From assembly GCA_023213315.1 (NCBI GenBank), contig JAKCPI010007836.1:1-64000 (forward strand): a stretch of 64,000 bases of DNA, given 5' to 3'. This document shows positions 46,801 to 59,400 of the stretch, in pieces. The stretch comes from Euborellia annulipes (Eukaryota; Arthropoda; Insecta; Dermaptera; Anisolabididae). A model generated the notes under the pieces. The model made no database searches. It worked only from the letters and a program-made list of their open reading frames with translations, and was not told the DNA's origin. The position numbers were made by a program, and so were the translations under genes. Each line of letters begins with the position of its first letter. Position 1 is the first letter of the stretch.

Positions 46801-49800
46801 TTCAATAGATTTCTAGTAATATATTTATTCTTACCCTGAGCAAAACCAAAGAGTTGCTGGCCGTGCAGCACCTCCTGCTCCCAAAGGAAGTCCAATTGTT
46901 GTAACACATAGGAAGCAGATATAAGCCGAATCCAAAAGAGACCGACTGAAATAAATTCGTTACAATTAATTTAATAAAATAAGATTTTTCTTAAATGTTT
47001 GTCGTACTTCGGTTCAAGAGCGGAGAGAATAATAGCACCAAAGGCGATATAAATCGTTAAAGCAGTAAGACAAAGCAACAAAGGCGCCAAAAGAGAACCA
47101 GTTGAAACTCCTGGGGGTGAAGGTGGAGCTGGCTGGGGAGGAGTTAATCCTTGACGTTTAAGTCGTTCGCGACGTTCCTTTTCCGCCATTCGTACCTAGA
47201 GAAAATAGAAAATTGTATATTAAGTCAAATTCATTTGAACTCCAGGGAGCATTCCATAAACCAGGGGTGGCGAAACTTTTTGAGACCTGGATCAAATTTT
47301 GTTCATTTTTTTTTAGTACTAGCTCGTGGGTCAACAATGCCCCCCTCCCCCACCAGTTAAGTTGAAAAATTTTTAACTAAACATCTTTAAAATTTAATTG
47401 GCTTAAAGGGTAAGAATGGGCGAGGTTTGACGATTTTTTCCTTGCGTGGGTGAGGGTCAGACCCACAGGTCATAGATTCGCCATCACTGCCATAAACCGA
47501 TATTCTTAATGGCCAGAAATGATGCTAATAAATCAACTTTTTTGGAATTAAAAGAAATAAATTATTAAAAAAAAACTGCTTCGTTGGACAGGATGTTGAA
47601 ATTATTGATCTCGGTGGCAGTATAAAATTTTAATTTGTAATTGAAAACTCATTATAAATTTAAAAAGGCTATTTTTTATTTTGGAACTTTGATTAGAATT
47701 CTCTTTAGAACGAACCAGAAATTTTTATTAAGAATCTACAAATAATTAAAAAAGAAAAATTACTTCGTCATAGCAACAATATCCACAATTAGAACAAAGG
47801 CAGCAACAAAGTGCCTTGGAAAAGACTCCCTTGGCGCAAGAGCCCAGAACTGCACCCACTGTACTCAAATAGAGAAGCATCAGAGGGATTCCAAGAGCTG
47901 CATAACAAACGGTAGCTGCTTTCCCCAGTGCTGACCGAGGCCAAGGACCTTCTGGAACCCCTAAAAAGATAATAATATCTTAAAAAAAATATTTTCTTCC
48001 CCGAAATTAAACATTCAAAATGTATGGTTAGTGTAAAGTGCAAAGTTTTTCAATAATAATTTTGATATAAATTAAATTTATATCTACCGATTGTAGTAAG
48101 AAGTGTAAGGGAGTAGAGAAAAGCTCGAGCCAAAGTCCATTCTGCATTATTTTCGTTTGTTGAAGAAAGTGATGGACTTGTTGAAGATGCAGCTGCAGCT
48201 GCTTGTCTTTCTAGCCGAATAATCAACTGATGCTGAAATCGAGTTAATTCTTGACCTGCCAATCTGGTCCAATTGTCCCTTTAAGAAATAAAATTGTTAT
48301 AATTCACAATTTTTTTCCTTGTGAAATAATAAAAAAATTTGTAAAATTTTTATTTAGTGAATTCTTTAAAATTCCAGACATCTTCCGTATATCTTTGTCT
48401 AATCGTTAAAATATCTCTGGATTTTGATTTTGTAAGGATTCCAGATATATAAATGGAAAATACTTACTTATAGAGAATATTTAATGAAACAGTGATATCC
48501 CAAATTGATTCGACCGTTTTTTGACGCCAATCATTTGCTGACGGCGATGAAGAAGATAAAATAGTAGATACTGAACCATTGGTACGAGTGTTTGTTAAAA
48601 TTGCACCACCGCTTGTTGCTGCTCGAGGATGAACTTCGGGCATTGATTCTAAAATGTAATTAAAATTTTCATGAAAACATCAATTTTAAAAAGAAAACAT
48701 GTTTGTTTACAAAAATTAACATACCATGTCCTTCAAGAGCCAAAAAAACGATTGAACCAAGTAAAGCATAGGCCAGTACTAGAGCGCATACTCCAAGATG
48801 AGAGGCGAACCTATGCCAAGATATGCTTCTTCTTGAATCATTAGTTGTGGGTGTGCCAGGAACATGATGATGATGATGGTGATGATGACCGCGTTTTAGA
48901 GTTGAAGACGATGAAGCGACAGATGTAGATGGGCAGTCAGTACCCAAAGAAGATGACGGTGGTCCTCCATTGGCTTTGATAAACACTCCACTTGTTGAAA
49001 TGGAGAGGGTGGTCGCATCTGTTGATGTCATATCTAATGTCGAACATACTTCCCAAAAAAAAAAGAAACAAATATAGTTCAAGTTTCATATTCAAAGAAA
49101 GAATTTGCTGTTGAACGGAGCTTTCATCAAAATTAATAAATTATCTGAATATTAGCAACATCTGGAATTACAGCCTTCTTTATACTTTTTTGAAAATTAT
49201 AGTAAAATTTAATATTTTTGTTTATAAATATTATATATATATATATATATGCCAAAATCTCAAAGGTGTTCACCAGTTCTTTAAAAAATAACAAATGCGA
49301 TTATATTAAAACAAAAAGAACTTTAAAAATTCCTCCTAACTCATCGTCAGGGGTGGGGCTGTAATTCCAGGGATAGGAGACCCGAGTTGCCACATATACA
49401 AATAATAGATTTAGAATTTAGTTAATGATCTCTTTATGACCCGAGACTCTCTTAGGAGACGCCAACTAAGGAAGGCGGAGATCACTGAATAGCTAAGTAT
49501 CTTCATACTGGGAAAAGGGCTCATAATATTATGATAAAAATTTTCTAAGGGATAGAATAAAACATGCAAATATTTTTGTTGAAATCACTGGATTAGAAAC
49601 TACTTGTTTTTGTAGATTGTTTTTAATCGAATATTAAATACAAACAAGATGGGAAAAAATTTAAATAACTAGACTTTTATAAAGAAAAATTAGAAAAAAA
49701 TAAAACTCGTATTTGATACTAGTAATAATAAAATATTGATAAAAAAATTATTTCAAAAATTTTAATTAAAAAAAAAAAAAAACATGTTTTTAATAATAAA

Positions 49801-49829
49801 TTGTTATTTATTTTACCTTTTTCATCCAT
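43828..49829 (-). CDS. Two-pore-domain (K2P) potassium-channel-like protein with non-canonical filters
   Basis: Minus-strand exons: 49817-49829 (start exon, tentative), 48725-49048, 48468-48648, 48088-48278, 47764-47960, 47008-47195, 46835-46945, 43828-43978; every phase agrees, 451 aa. Order: Ser/Thr-rich N-terminus with eight His; TM1 LGVCALVLAYALLGSIVFLA; long cap with DNWTRLAGQELTRFQHQ and an Ala run; pore helix 1 WTLARAFLYSLTLLTTIG then VPEG; TM2 AALGIPLMLLYLSTVG; a Cys-rich loop (LCCCLCSNCGYCCYDE) and basic loop; TM3 LLLCLTALTIYIAFGAIILS; pore 2 LLDSAYICFLCVTTIG then LPLG; TM4 WFCSGYIVVGMALTATCC. Topology and AALGIPL/LWFCS are classic K2P, but the GYG/GFG tyrosine-glycine and phenylalanine-glycine are V-P and L-P. 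The first exon could be wrong; M at 49031 is the fallback start. Conductance is uncertain. Confidence 0.88.
43979..46834. other. Last K2P intron
   Basis: Holds a tRNA-like SINE head at 44485-44570 (CTCTTGAGCAAGAGG, GGGTTCGCATCC), a G-run MITE end near 44695-44712, two copies of CCTCGGTACCTGCATT at 44342 and 44753, the duplicated segment plus SINE at 45138-46092, and a copy of a dispersed repeat at about 46440-46720 shared with 59636-59900. Confidence 0.5.
45138..46092. repeat. Direct duplication of about 335 bp bracketing a full SINE
   Basis: Copy 1 about 45138-45475 and copy 2 about 45759-46092 are some 93-95% alike (both hold TTCTCGCCTTTGATTGTTA, GGTGGCCTTGTTAACGATAC, CTATCAAGTGGAGGCAGAAT). 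Between them a minus-strand SINE (45500-45757) is intact: tail, TATAT linker, central palindrome and tRNA-like head GGTCCGAACCCGCGACG. Confidence 0.83.
47262..47489. mobile_element. 228-bp hAT-like MITE in K2P intron
   Basis: Ends CAGGGGTGGCGAAAC and GATTCGCCATCACTG; target duplication CCATAAAC at 47254-47261 and 47490-47497. Confidence 0.88.
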
Positions 49830-52399
49830 TTTAGCAAAATAAATTTTCAAATGATTTGAGAATACATAGTTTTAACGAAAATAAATAAGACAAGTGTTGA
49901 AAAATGAATTTATAATTGTCGCCAGGCACAAACAATGAGGAGACATGGATGATAAGGCTCTCAAGAGATTGTATATATCAAAATATATATATATATATAT
50001 AGCTATAATTATTATCAATTGCGTTTCCTACAAAATCGATACAACTACAAGCAGGCAACTCCACAGCCACCTATCGAGCGAATACAAGACTTCACTCTTT
50101 TTATATATCTAATAATTTTTTTAACGAAATTATATACCAAAAAATAATATCTTTTAGTAAAAATTATTAGATAATATACTTATAAAATAAAAATTTAGAA
50201 AAACGTAATGTAGCTGCTCTTATTCGATCTCGGATTAACTGGTCCTCGGATTAACCAGCCTATCCCATTAGTATTATAATTACATATAGTTATCATACAT
50301 TATTTTTATTATTTCATATATTATATATAAATTACTTTTTTTTTTAATACTTTAATTAAACTGTGTGGTGCAATATTGTGCAATATGTTCGTTCAAATGG
50401 TGAAGCGGGATGGGAAGGAGTTCCCGAGTTTGTTTACTCGCTTGATTCCCAGTCTATTTTCTACTACATAGGCTTGAGATCTCTTAAACAAAAATGATGA
50501 AAACGTGAGATGAAAATGAAAGAAAATAAATTTTTCACCGAAACCTCGGATTAACCGGCCAAGCGGGTATCCGGCGGTTCCGACCAGATCGGTTAAGAGG
50601 GAGTCTAGGGGCCTACTGTGTATATACATCAATAGTTTACGTTTAAGTGGGGCATACCTTAGCAAAATTTAAAAGATATAAGTATATCAATAATTTTTTT
50701 GAAAAAGTTTTTTCAAAATTGTCGTTCAACCAGGCCCGCAGCTAGGGGGGGGGGGGGGCTCGAGGAGCTTCAGCCCCCTTCTCCCAAATGGTTTATTTTT
50801 CTAAATTATACATAAAAATTATACTGTGTACATTTTGACGTCATCCCAACATTGTTTACTCTTTAAATGAATGTCATTGAACAAAATTATAACCCCCCCC
50901 CTCCCTATTTTCCAAATTTTTCAGCCCCTCTGCGAAAAAAATCCTGGCCATGGGCCAGCGTTAATCCTAAAACCTTCTGAAACTTCTTTGACTTTGATTT
51001 TCTTTATTACTATTTATTCTGTAAATGTAAGATACATTTTGAAATTTAGAAGTTTAAAGACAAATTAAGTCTGTGGAGTAGCTCAAGAGCTAATAATCGC
51101 CCCCCCCCCCTCCCAGTCAATTACCCATTTGTTGGGAGGAATATAATTTTTGATATAAAATTTGAATAGATTTGCTTTCAAATCATATATATAAATTTGG
51201 TAATGTAATTTTTGATCATTGAAAATGGGAAAAAGAGCGCCAAAATTGTCTAGACTGTGACAATTCGAAAAAAGCGCTCTTTTTCTCCATTATTCATTCA
51301 CCCATTATTCTTCACTTAGAAATCATGCAAAACAATTGCTTGAAAAATTTATAAATATTAAATCAATATGTATTTAGAGAACTACTATCAAATAATTATT
51401 TTAAAAATTAAAATAATTTCATTGTCATTTTTGCTAATTTTAGTTTTCTGAAAGCACCTAACTTAACATAAATTAGCTCTTTGGTAGATCTTTGTTCTAA
51501 TGATTTATTTTTTTTTTTTTAATTTAAAAATTAAATAATTAATGGAAAATTATATTTTACATATGTAATTAAAACATTAAGTTTTGATTATATATTATAA
51601 AAATATTAAATTAAATATACTTATACATTTTTTTTTTAATTATTTATTTATTATAACATACATAACACTTTAATTATTTAAAAATAAAATATTATTGTAA
51701 AAATTTAGAAATTCTCAAACTTATATTCTAGATATTTTATAAATTCAATTTTTTTGTCCATATTATAATTTCATAAAAATTAGAGAATTTAATTTATGAA
51801 TGTTGCTTCATTGAGCATGGCCAACCAAACAAATACTTATCATTTCTAATTTCATATCGGTCAGCCATTACGCTAGGACCAATCAATTCTTAATAAAACG
51901 GAGTGATTGTTTCCGTAATAAAATTAAACCGTGTTTGATTGATTTTTTTTACTTACATCAAACCAAATAAATAAATCTATAAAACTGGTGGATAAAAGAT
52001 TTTTATTTATAGTGCAACTGATCGGCTAGTGTCAGGAAAAACTACAATTCCATTCATATGTAGATTTTTTTTAAACAATTTCAATCTAGTATATTAACGT
52101 TTTAAATAGTTTTCAATTCGTTATCCAAAGATATATATCTATATATATAATTTATAATATTTTTCATATTTTATCAAATATCTCTGATATTATCTTGAAC
52201 TATCTATGAATTTGTTTATTCATTTTTAATTAAAAAAAAATTTTAATAATTTATTATTAAAATCTCGATTATTCTTGTCATAAGTTTTTTTTTTTCGAAA
52301 TTTTTTCACCTTTCGAAATAATCATTCAAAATTCCGGTCCCAATACGGAAATCGAGTGGCCGCTTCGAAGCCACCGATCCTTTCAATTCGGTTAATAAA
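49830..52399. promoter_or_regulatory. Divergent region between the K2P gene and Ataxin-2
   Basis: Both upstream regions lie here. 50210-50635 is a pogo-like MITE (see next). G/C-run MITE ends occur near 50735-50760, 50885-50935 and 51090-51115. About 51800-51960 is a unique-looking stretch with CCAAT-like motifs that may hold the Ataxin-2 promoter; 52320-52399 is the likely 5' UTR. Confidence 0.4.
50210..50635. mobile_element. Pogo/Tigger-like MITE
   Basis: Left end ...GATCTCGGATTAACTGG; right end CGGATTAACCGGCC...GGGGCCTACTGTG. Interior GAATCAAGCGAGTAAAC / TACTACATAGGCTTGAGATC is shared with 15890-16275. Confidence 0.65.
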
Positions 52400-53417
52400 A
52401 TGAATAACAAGAGAAAGAATCGAACTACTGCTTCAACAAGGTATAATTCATATTTAATTATTTACTATCTTAACTTTTGTTGCCTTTATTCTTAAATAAA
52501 AATGAATGTTTATTTATTATTTGACATAAGTGTTTTTTCTTTTATTATTAAAACTTTTAGGAAAATAAAAAACTTCCATTTTTTTAAATACATATTTTCC
52601 CCCCTTAACATTAATAAACTTGATCATTAATTGTTATCATTTTCAATAATTATTTTAAACATGTTTCGATTTAAATAAGTATAAATGAACTATTTTTATT
52701 AAAAGAAAACATTCTTCTAGAGAAACAACAGTCCTTCTTACGAATTTACAAAAGTTATGAAATCTTTGTTTTATTATTTTTCCATTACTTTTAAATAATA
52801 TATTTCAATTATTTTTTTACAGTATATATGGCACTGTTATTTGATTATATGAACTTTCCTCGCTTTTTACTCTATTCTCTTGTGTTTTTTTTTTTTTATT
52901 CTAATAATTATTATTTTTAAAATGTCTATTTGTATATTTTCAGCCGTAGCCCACGTGGTGGCCGAGGAGGCGGTGGTGGCGGAGGCACTGCATCAGGAGG
53001 CAGTGCTCCAGACCGTGGTTCAAATAGTGCAGGCACTACTGGAAATAACGGAAACGGCGGAGTTTCTTCAACTCCATCGTCGAATTTAATGGCTGTCTCT
53101 GCCGAGGGGATTTATCAAAATGCTATTTTTATGCATCATGTGACTAGTAATGTGGGAAACACCGTACAGGTATATAAACTTGGATTTTTTTTTTCTTATT
53201 TAAAGGAAAATCGGGTAAAGGTGATTCGTTACGGCTCTTAAAATGGATTATACAAAAGAAATTAGAGCCAAATTGAAATTTCGGGTGCATTTATTGAGAC
53301 TAATCAGCAAAATGAGACAATCAAAAATATTTATTTAATTTCTATCTCGACTTAGAGTTTGATATTTAATAAAAATCACCTAACTAAAAAGTTCTTACGA
53401 TCCAATATATCATATCC

Positions 53418-53469
<52 letters not shown>

Positions 53470-56400
53470 TTATCCACCTTCGGCTGGCAAATTGGTTACC
53501 AATTTCTTGTTGCATTGCAAGTGTTAAAATGTAAGGGCCTTGAGTTCAAGTAGGGTAGTGGGAACAGCATCAGGGTCTATGACTGCCCAAAGGGTCTACC
53601 TGGAGGGGACCATAAATCACAAGGCTGCCAAAAGATAAAAAATCAGATATTAAAGAAATTTGATTATAATTAATTTCCCAAAACATTTAAATATCCCCTT
53701 CAAAATAAAAGGGGGGGGGGGAGGGGGGGGGAAAAAAACTTTTTTAAGCTACTTAAATGGCACCTAGTACTATCAATATTACATTTTTTTTAAACAAAAG
53801 GTCATTAATTTATATCCAGATTTTCAAGCTACTGATATCATAACATATCTTTTGAAGGAAAACGGCCTAGTGAAGCCATCTAGCCACTTCTCCCCTAAAC
53901 TAAAAAAACTTAAAAATATTATTTCCATAGAGCTCTCCCCCCCCCCCCCCCCCGTGATGTCTACTTAATTTCAAAGAGATTCATTGAAAATTGTGTATTT
54001 CTATAGAACATAAACATACCATCTATTGCAATAGTATTGAGAATAAATCCCGGCAGTTAGGCAGCCCAAATGGTGCACGTTCACTAATATAATAAAAAGA
54101 TAAATTTTTATAGTAATAAAGGCCGATCGCCCTATTGTCTGCTTTGAAAAAGATATTTCTTAGACAGGCCAGCTGCCATTTGGGCTGCCTAACTTCCGGG
54201 CTTTATTCTCAATACTATTGCAATAGATGGTACATACATTTTAGAATAGAAAGATTTTAAAGATAGAGATATTTTTATTGGAAAGTTTTTTTCAGACAAG
54301 GCCCTAAATGCATTCATAGTTTCGTGACGACTCTTGAGCAGGTAGTCAACCTTTTTTACCTACCTCCTACTTTTGTCCCTCTGTTAGTAGTGAAAGTTTT
54401 CTAACTTCCCACTGGTTAAAATTATTTGGTGAGGGTATTATATCATTACATATATTCCATTTGAAACTGAAAGTTAAATAAATAAATTTTATTTTTATAT
54501 ACAGTAGGCCTATATCTATTTTTCTTTGACTGAAAAAACTTTTCAATATAGTGTTTTGTTTTATATATCGATATATTTCAATTCAGCAATTAACAATTGA
54601 AATAATCTTCCTATGATCAAATTATATATATATATGAATGAAAAACAAAAACACTAGAATTATTTCTTGAAAATTAATCAAGGAAGCTTGTTATCCTTGT
54701 AAGAACTATTTACATAAAGTAATGATTTTGATCAAATATGAATAAGGGTCGAGGTAGCAAATAGTCAATTTGAGCTTATCTCTATAAGATCTAATCTGTA
54801 AAATATTAAAACCTCATTTCAATGCAAATCACTTTTGATTCTAATTCCTTAATCATATTCACTTGATTTTTATATTTATTGTAATTAAAGAAAATATATA
54901 ATCTCTTAGGGCAGGAGTGGCTAACCTTATCAATAGGCGGAACAAATTTCAGAAATAATATTTAATTTCCTACCGGGCCACAGATTTAATTCTTTTTGTT
55001 AAAAACTCATGTATAGAAAAAAGGTTGACTACCTGCTCTAGGTCGCCCCTCATGTCCCTTCTTGATATGTACAGCCGGCGCCACAAGTTAATGTGCTCGA
55101 AAGCTTAGGTAACCAAAAAGCTTAGCCGGAAGTGTTGTCTAAAAAGTAACTTTTCCCCTTGAGTTATATTTAAAAAGAAATTTATTTATTTTAAAAATTA
55201 TATTGGCTTGATTGCCTAAGCTCAAGGGAACACATCAGAGACTTGTGGCGCCGACTGTACAATAAAGTTAACTTTTATGTTCATTTGACCTAATTGCAAC
55301 TTGACTCCCGGCGAGCCTCGTGTTGGCCACACCTGCCTTAGGGTTTATCATATAGATATCTCGTGGGTATTTAACTCAGGTTCCAGTCAAGATTTATAAA
55401 TAAAAACATTTTTTTTATGGAGTGTGCATTGATGTCACTCCCTTTTCCTTTCTAACTAAATATAATAAGAGTTTTTCAAATTGTGGGCCTTTGTAATCAG
55501 ATTCTCTCTAAATTTTTAACCTCTTATAACTCAAGTAAAAGTGACATTCTTCTTCAATGAGTAATTTTAGAGATACCATATAACTAATTTATTGACAATT
55601 TTAAGATTTGTTTATATTATATCCTAAAATATCCAGGGTTGGCATAGAATTTCCAAATTTTTGCCAAAACCTACTGAGTTTTTTCAATTAATAAAACCCG
55701 CTGTTATTTGGGTTTTATCTGGTTTTTTACTACACTTTACTCTTATACTTCATAAGAAAGATAAAAGAAATTGGTTAATTTAGCGCCATCAGAAACGCAA
55801 ATGGTCAGGTTTGGAACTATGGGAAACTAAATATATCTCGTTTTTTAATAAGAAATTTCCAATGAATGAACATAACTCCAATATATTTATTTCTGAATTA
55901 AAACAAAAAGTACTTAAATAAATAACAAACTGAACTACTAGCTAAAGAAACACAGAGATAGAAAATCAAACTACCCTGAAAGAATACTTTTTATATTATA
56001 CATAATACCATTATAAGAAAAATTATATAATAACATCAAATTAATTGTCTAGCTACATTATTTTGCCAAGTTATTATTATTATTATTATTTTTTTTTTTG
56101 CAAAAACATTGAATTTTTTATAACCAGAGCAGAAAAGATAAATCACACCTAACAAAAAGAAACGAAAATCCCAAAAAAAAACCCCGACGGGTTGGGCTTT
56201 TTTAAAAATACCCGGGTTTTTTTTCCAACCCTGAAAATATCTAGTCTTGATTCGAGCCCCAAGTGGTTTGCACTTTCAACCCCCCCCCCCCCCTAGGGCT
56301 ATGGTTACATAAAAACGATACAAAGTCCATCTCATTAAATAGTAAAGATAGTTGGCACCCCCCCCCCCCCCCATAAAAATCCTTTGTGGGCGGAAGTGAG

Positions 56401-59400
56401 CAATGATAGAAGAATTGGAAGTGGAGAGTTGTTTTTAAAAAAGAACCTCAGCCCCGCCCCTTGTTGAAGAGAACTATAGATAGGGTTGCTTTTCATTGCA
56501 ACGGGTTTGGAGCACGTGTTGACAAGATATGAGCAGTTTATAGAACGAAACTTTCTAGAGCTAAATTTGAGGTAAGTACTTGATATTTAACTAGCACCTC
56601 GGTTAAATAAAATTTTGATAAATGGGCAAATAAAAATATTTATTTTTTATTTTAAAAATTTTAACTAATATCTACCAAAAATTTTTTTATAATTAAATAA
56701 AATGAAATACACCGACTAAGTAGCGGATTCCAGGACAACATATCAAATCTATCTATATTTTTATGTAATTTATATATTATATCAGATATTTCATAATAGG
56801 TATCCTAATCGAGTAGGTCAAATTATAAAAACAAAAATCTTTTATTTATTTTCTCCTAAAATAAATAGGCTTTTTTTAAAATAAAATTTTTACTTCTAAC
56901 AACTGCAAAATCGACTAAAGCGAAATAAATAATTTTCTAATATACCTTTTTAATTTTTTTTTCTCATTAATCCTTGGAAAGATAAAAAATATTACACATT
57001 CCTTGACTATGATAGAAAATTGTTCAATAAAATAATAATTATTTACATGCACACCTTTTGAACTGTAATTTATATTATTTATTTACAAAGTTCTCTCCCT
57101 TAGGAGGAGTAATGGTGGTTTTTCTGTTGCCAGCCGATAGAATTTCTTAATAGCCTTTACCAACAAACTTGTTTCAAAATCAACATGGAGATGTCCTTTT
57201 ATTTTGGATTTATTCTAAGTAACTGTATTATTAAATACATTTTTTTGTTATTGTAAATTCATTTTAAAGGTGTTGATGATAGAAGTGGCTGTTCAATGAT
57301 TAGATTAATAGACAGGAATTCATTTTATTTTTGCATTAAGCTTTCATTTTACCCAGATTTTGCTAAATTTTTTTAAAATTCCTTTCGGCATCTAAATTTG
57401 TTTTACATATATATATAAAAGATACAAATAAATGCAGATTTAGATCAAGCAAAGTATTTATTTATTTACCAATTGAAATTAAAATGCTTTAAATATTCAT
57501 TGGTTTAACTGAGGTCTGAACCCAAACTCCATGAATTTAAATATCATAATCGGTGTTTGTAAAATGAAAGATATATATATATACTAGTTGATTACTAACA
57601 ATCGTCAATATTCCAAAACGAATTTAGAATTTATTATTAATATTTATTAAAGAAATATTTAAATTAGTAAAATTCGAAGTTAATCTACTAAAATTAGTTT
57701 TAATTATGTTTCTTATCCATCAAATATTGAATAATTTCATATTTACTTTCTCTTATTCTTATTACAGGTGTTAACATTAAACAACTCGTTATTCGAGGGT
57801 ATTTTTCGTACGTTCAGTGCTCAATTTGAGATTGTTCTTGAAATGGCACATAAACTTGACGACTCGAATCCAGATCGTATCGATGTTTCTACTATCGTTG
57901 ATAAAATGATTTTTCGACATTCAGATGTCATTAGTATCCACGCGAAAAATGTTGATTTAGAATATCCTACTAGAAGTATGTATATATGCATTTAATTAAT
58001 ATTTTTATTAATCATATTTTCTTAGAATTTTCTATTTTAAAAGAATTAAAATTTATTTAGCTAAACTAGTCTAATTTATTATAATCTCAAATAAAATTTA
58101 TTCATTCTTTGTTTTAAGTCATTTTTATTATTACGAGAAACTATTCATTTCACAATAGTTAAAATTTGTTTGAATAATGATTATAATAAAAGAATCCGAT
58201 ATTTGTTAGTTTTTTTATATTTAATTTCTCTTATAATATAATTAATTATATATATTTTTTTCTTTTAGATAATTTTCAGACAGATTCTGCCATTGCAAAA
58301 TTTAATGGCCAAGTTGGTGAACGAGAATTGGAACCCTGGGAAGGTGGAGGTTTTAATGGTTCTGATCATCTTTTCGACCTTGAATCAACTAATGCTGTAA
58401 TTATTTTTATTTCAATAACTCCATCTTTTCTTTTTTATCAAATTTTTATCAATATTTTCATTTTTAGAATGGTTGGGATGTCAATGAAATGTTTAGAAAA
58501 AATGAGCAAGTATATGGCGTACAATCATCTTTTGATTCGACAATGGCAGGTTATACATTACAATTACAGAAAAAAGACACTAAGGAATATAAAGATACAG
58601 AAGCTATGGCAACTAAAATTGCTCAAGAGATTGAATCCAATCCAACTTATAAAGCTCGAATAGAAATAGAAAATGGGGATGAAGAGGAGCGATTTGCAGC
58701 CGTCCACCGACCTCATCATGTATATATATCAAATACATTTTTATATTTGATCATATAATAAATTTATTTGTACATTTTTTAGCATTCATCAATGGATTTA
58801 GACTCATCATCAGGTTCTAGTGTTGGAAATAAATATGTACCGCCAGCTAAACGTAAAAATCCTCAGGCCGGAAAACTAGTTAGAAGTACTCCGCCTCCCC
58901 AATCTGGTTCAAACAATAATAATACCCCTGGAAATAATATTGTAAATACTTCTTCACAGGTAGGGATTTTTTAAATTGATTTTATTTTCTCAAAAATGAA
59001 TGTAGATATGTGATGCGGAAAGTGAAAAGGGATCACTTGTCGGAAATTTCACAAATTTACTTATTGATATTTCATTGTAGAGGATAATTTCTTAAACATT
59101 TTAAAACCAAACCCACTATGATATCTCAAAAACTAAAAATGTTACAGCCTTTCAAAGTTATCGATATAAAAAACGGGACTTTGAGAAAAACGCATTTAAA
59201 CACAAGGAAAAATTATTTACTATATTTAAGGTTACTAAATCGATTATTTTATAGTATTTATCGGTTTTTCATTGCTAAAATTACCTAATAAAGTTGTTTA
59301 GGAAATATTGAAGAATTGTATTAAATCGAAACCCAAATATTTTTGACCTAATTCGACTAAAATGCCCGTACCGATAATTTTACTTCACTTTCCGCATCAC

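Larger units (their letters stand above)
53170..57767. other. Ataxin-2 intron 2
   Basis: About 4.6 kb. Holds a (TA)n at 53418-53467, G/C-run MITE scraps at 53711-53730, 53936-53954, 56279-56295 and 56357-56372, a palindromic MITE 54017-54233, a hAT-like fragment at about 54915-55345 (GGCAGGAGTGGCTAACC and GTTGGCCACACCTGCC), and the hAT-like element 55634-56233. 56500-57760 has no feature I can support. Confidence 0.55.

Noticed and set aside
53418..53467. Reading frame through TA repeats
   Set aside because: Tyr-Ile microsatellite translation.
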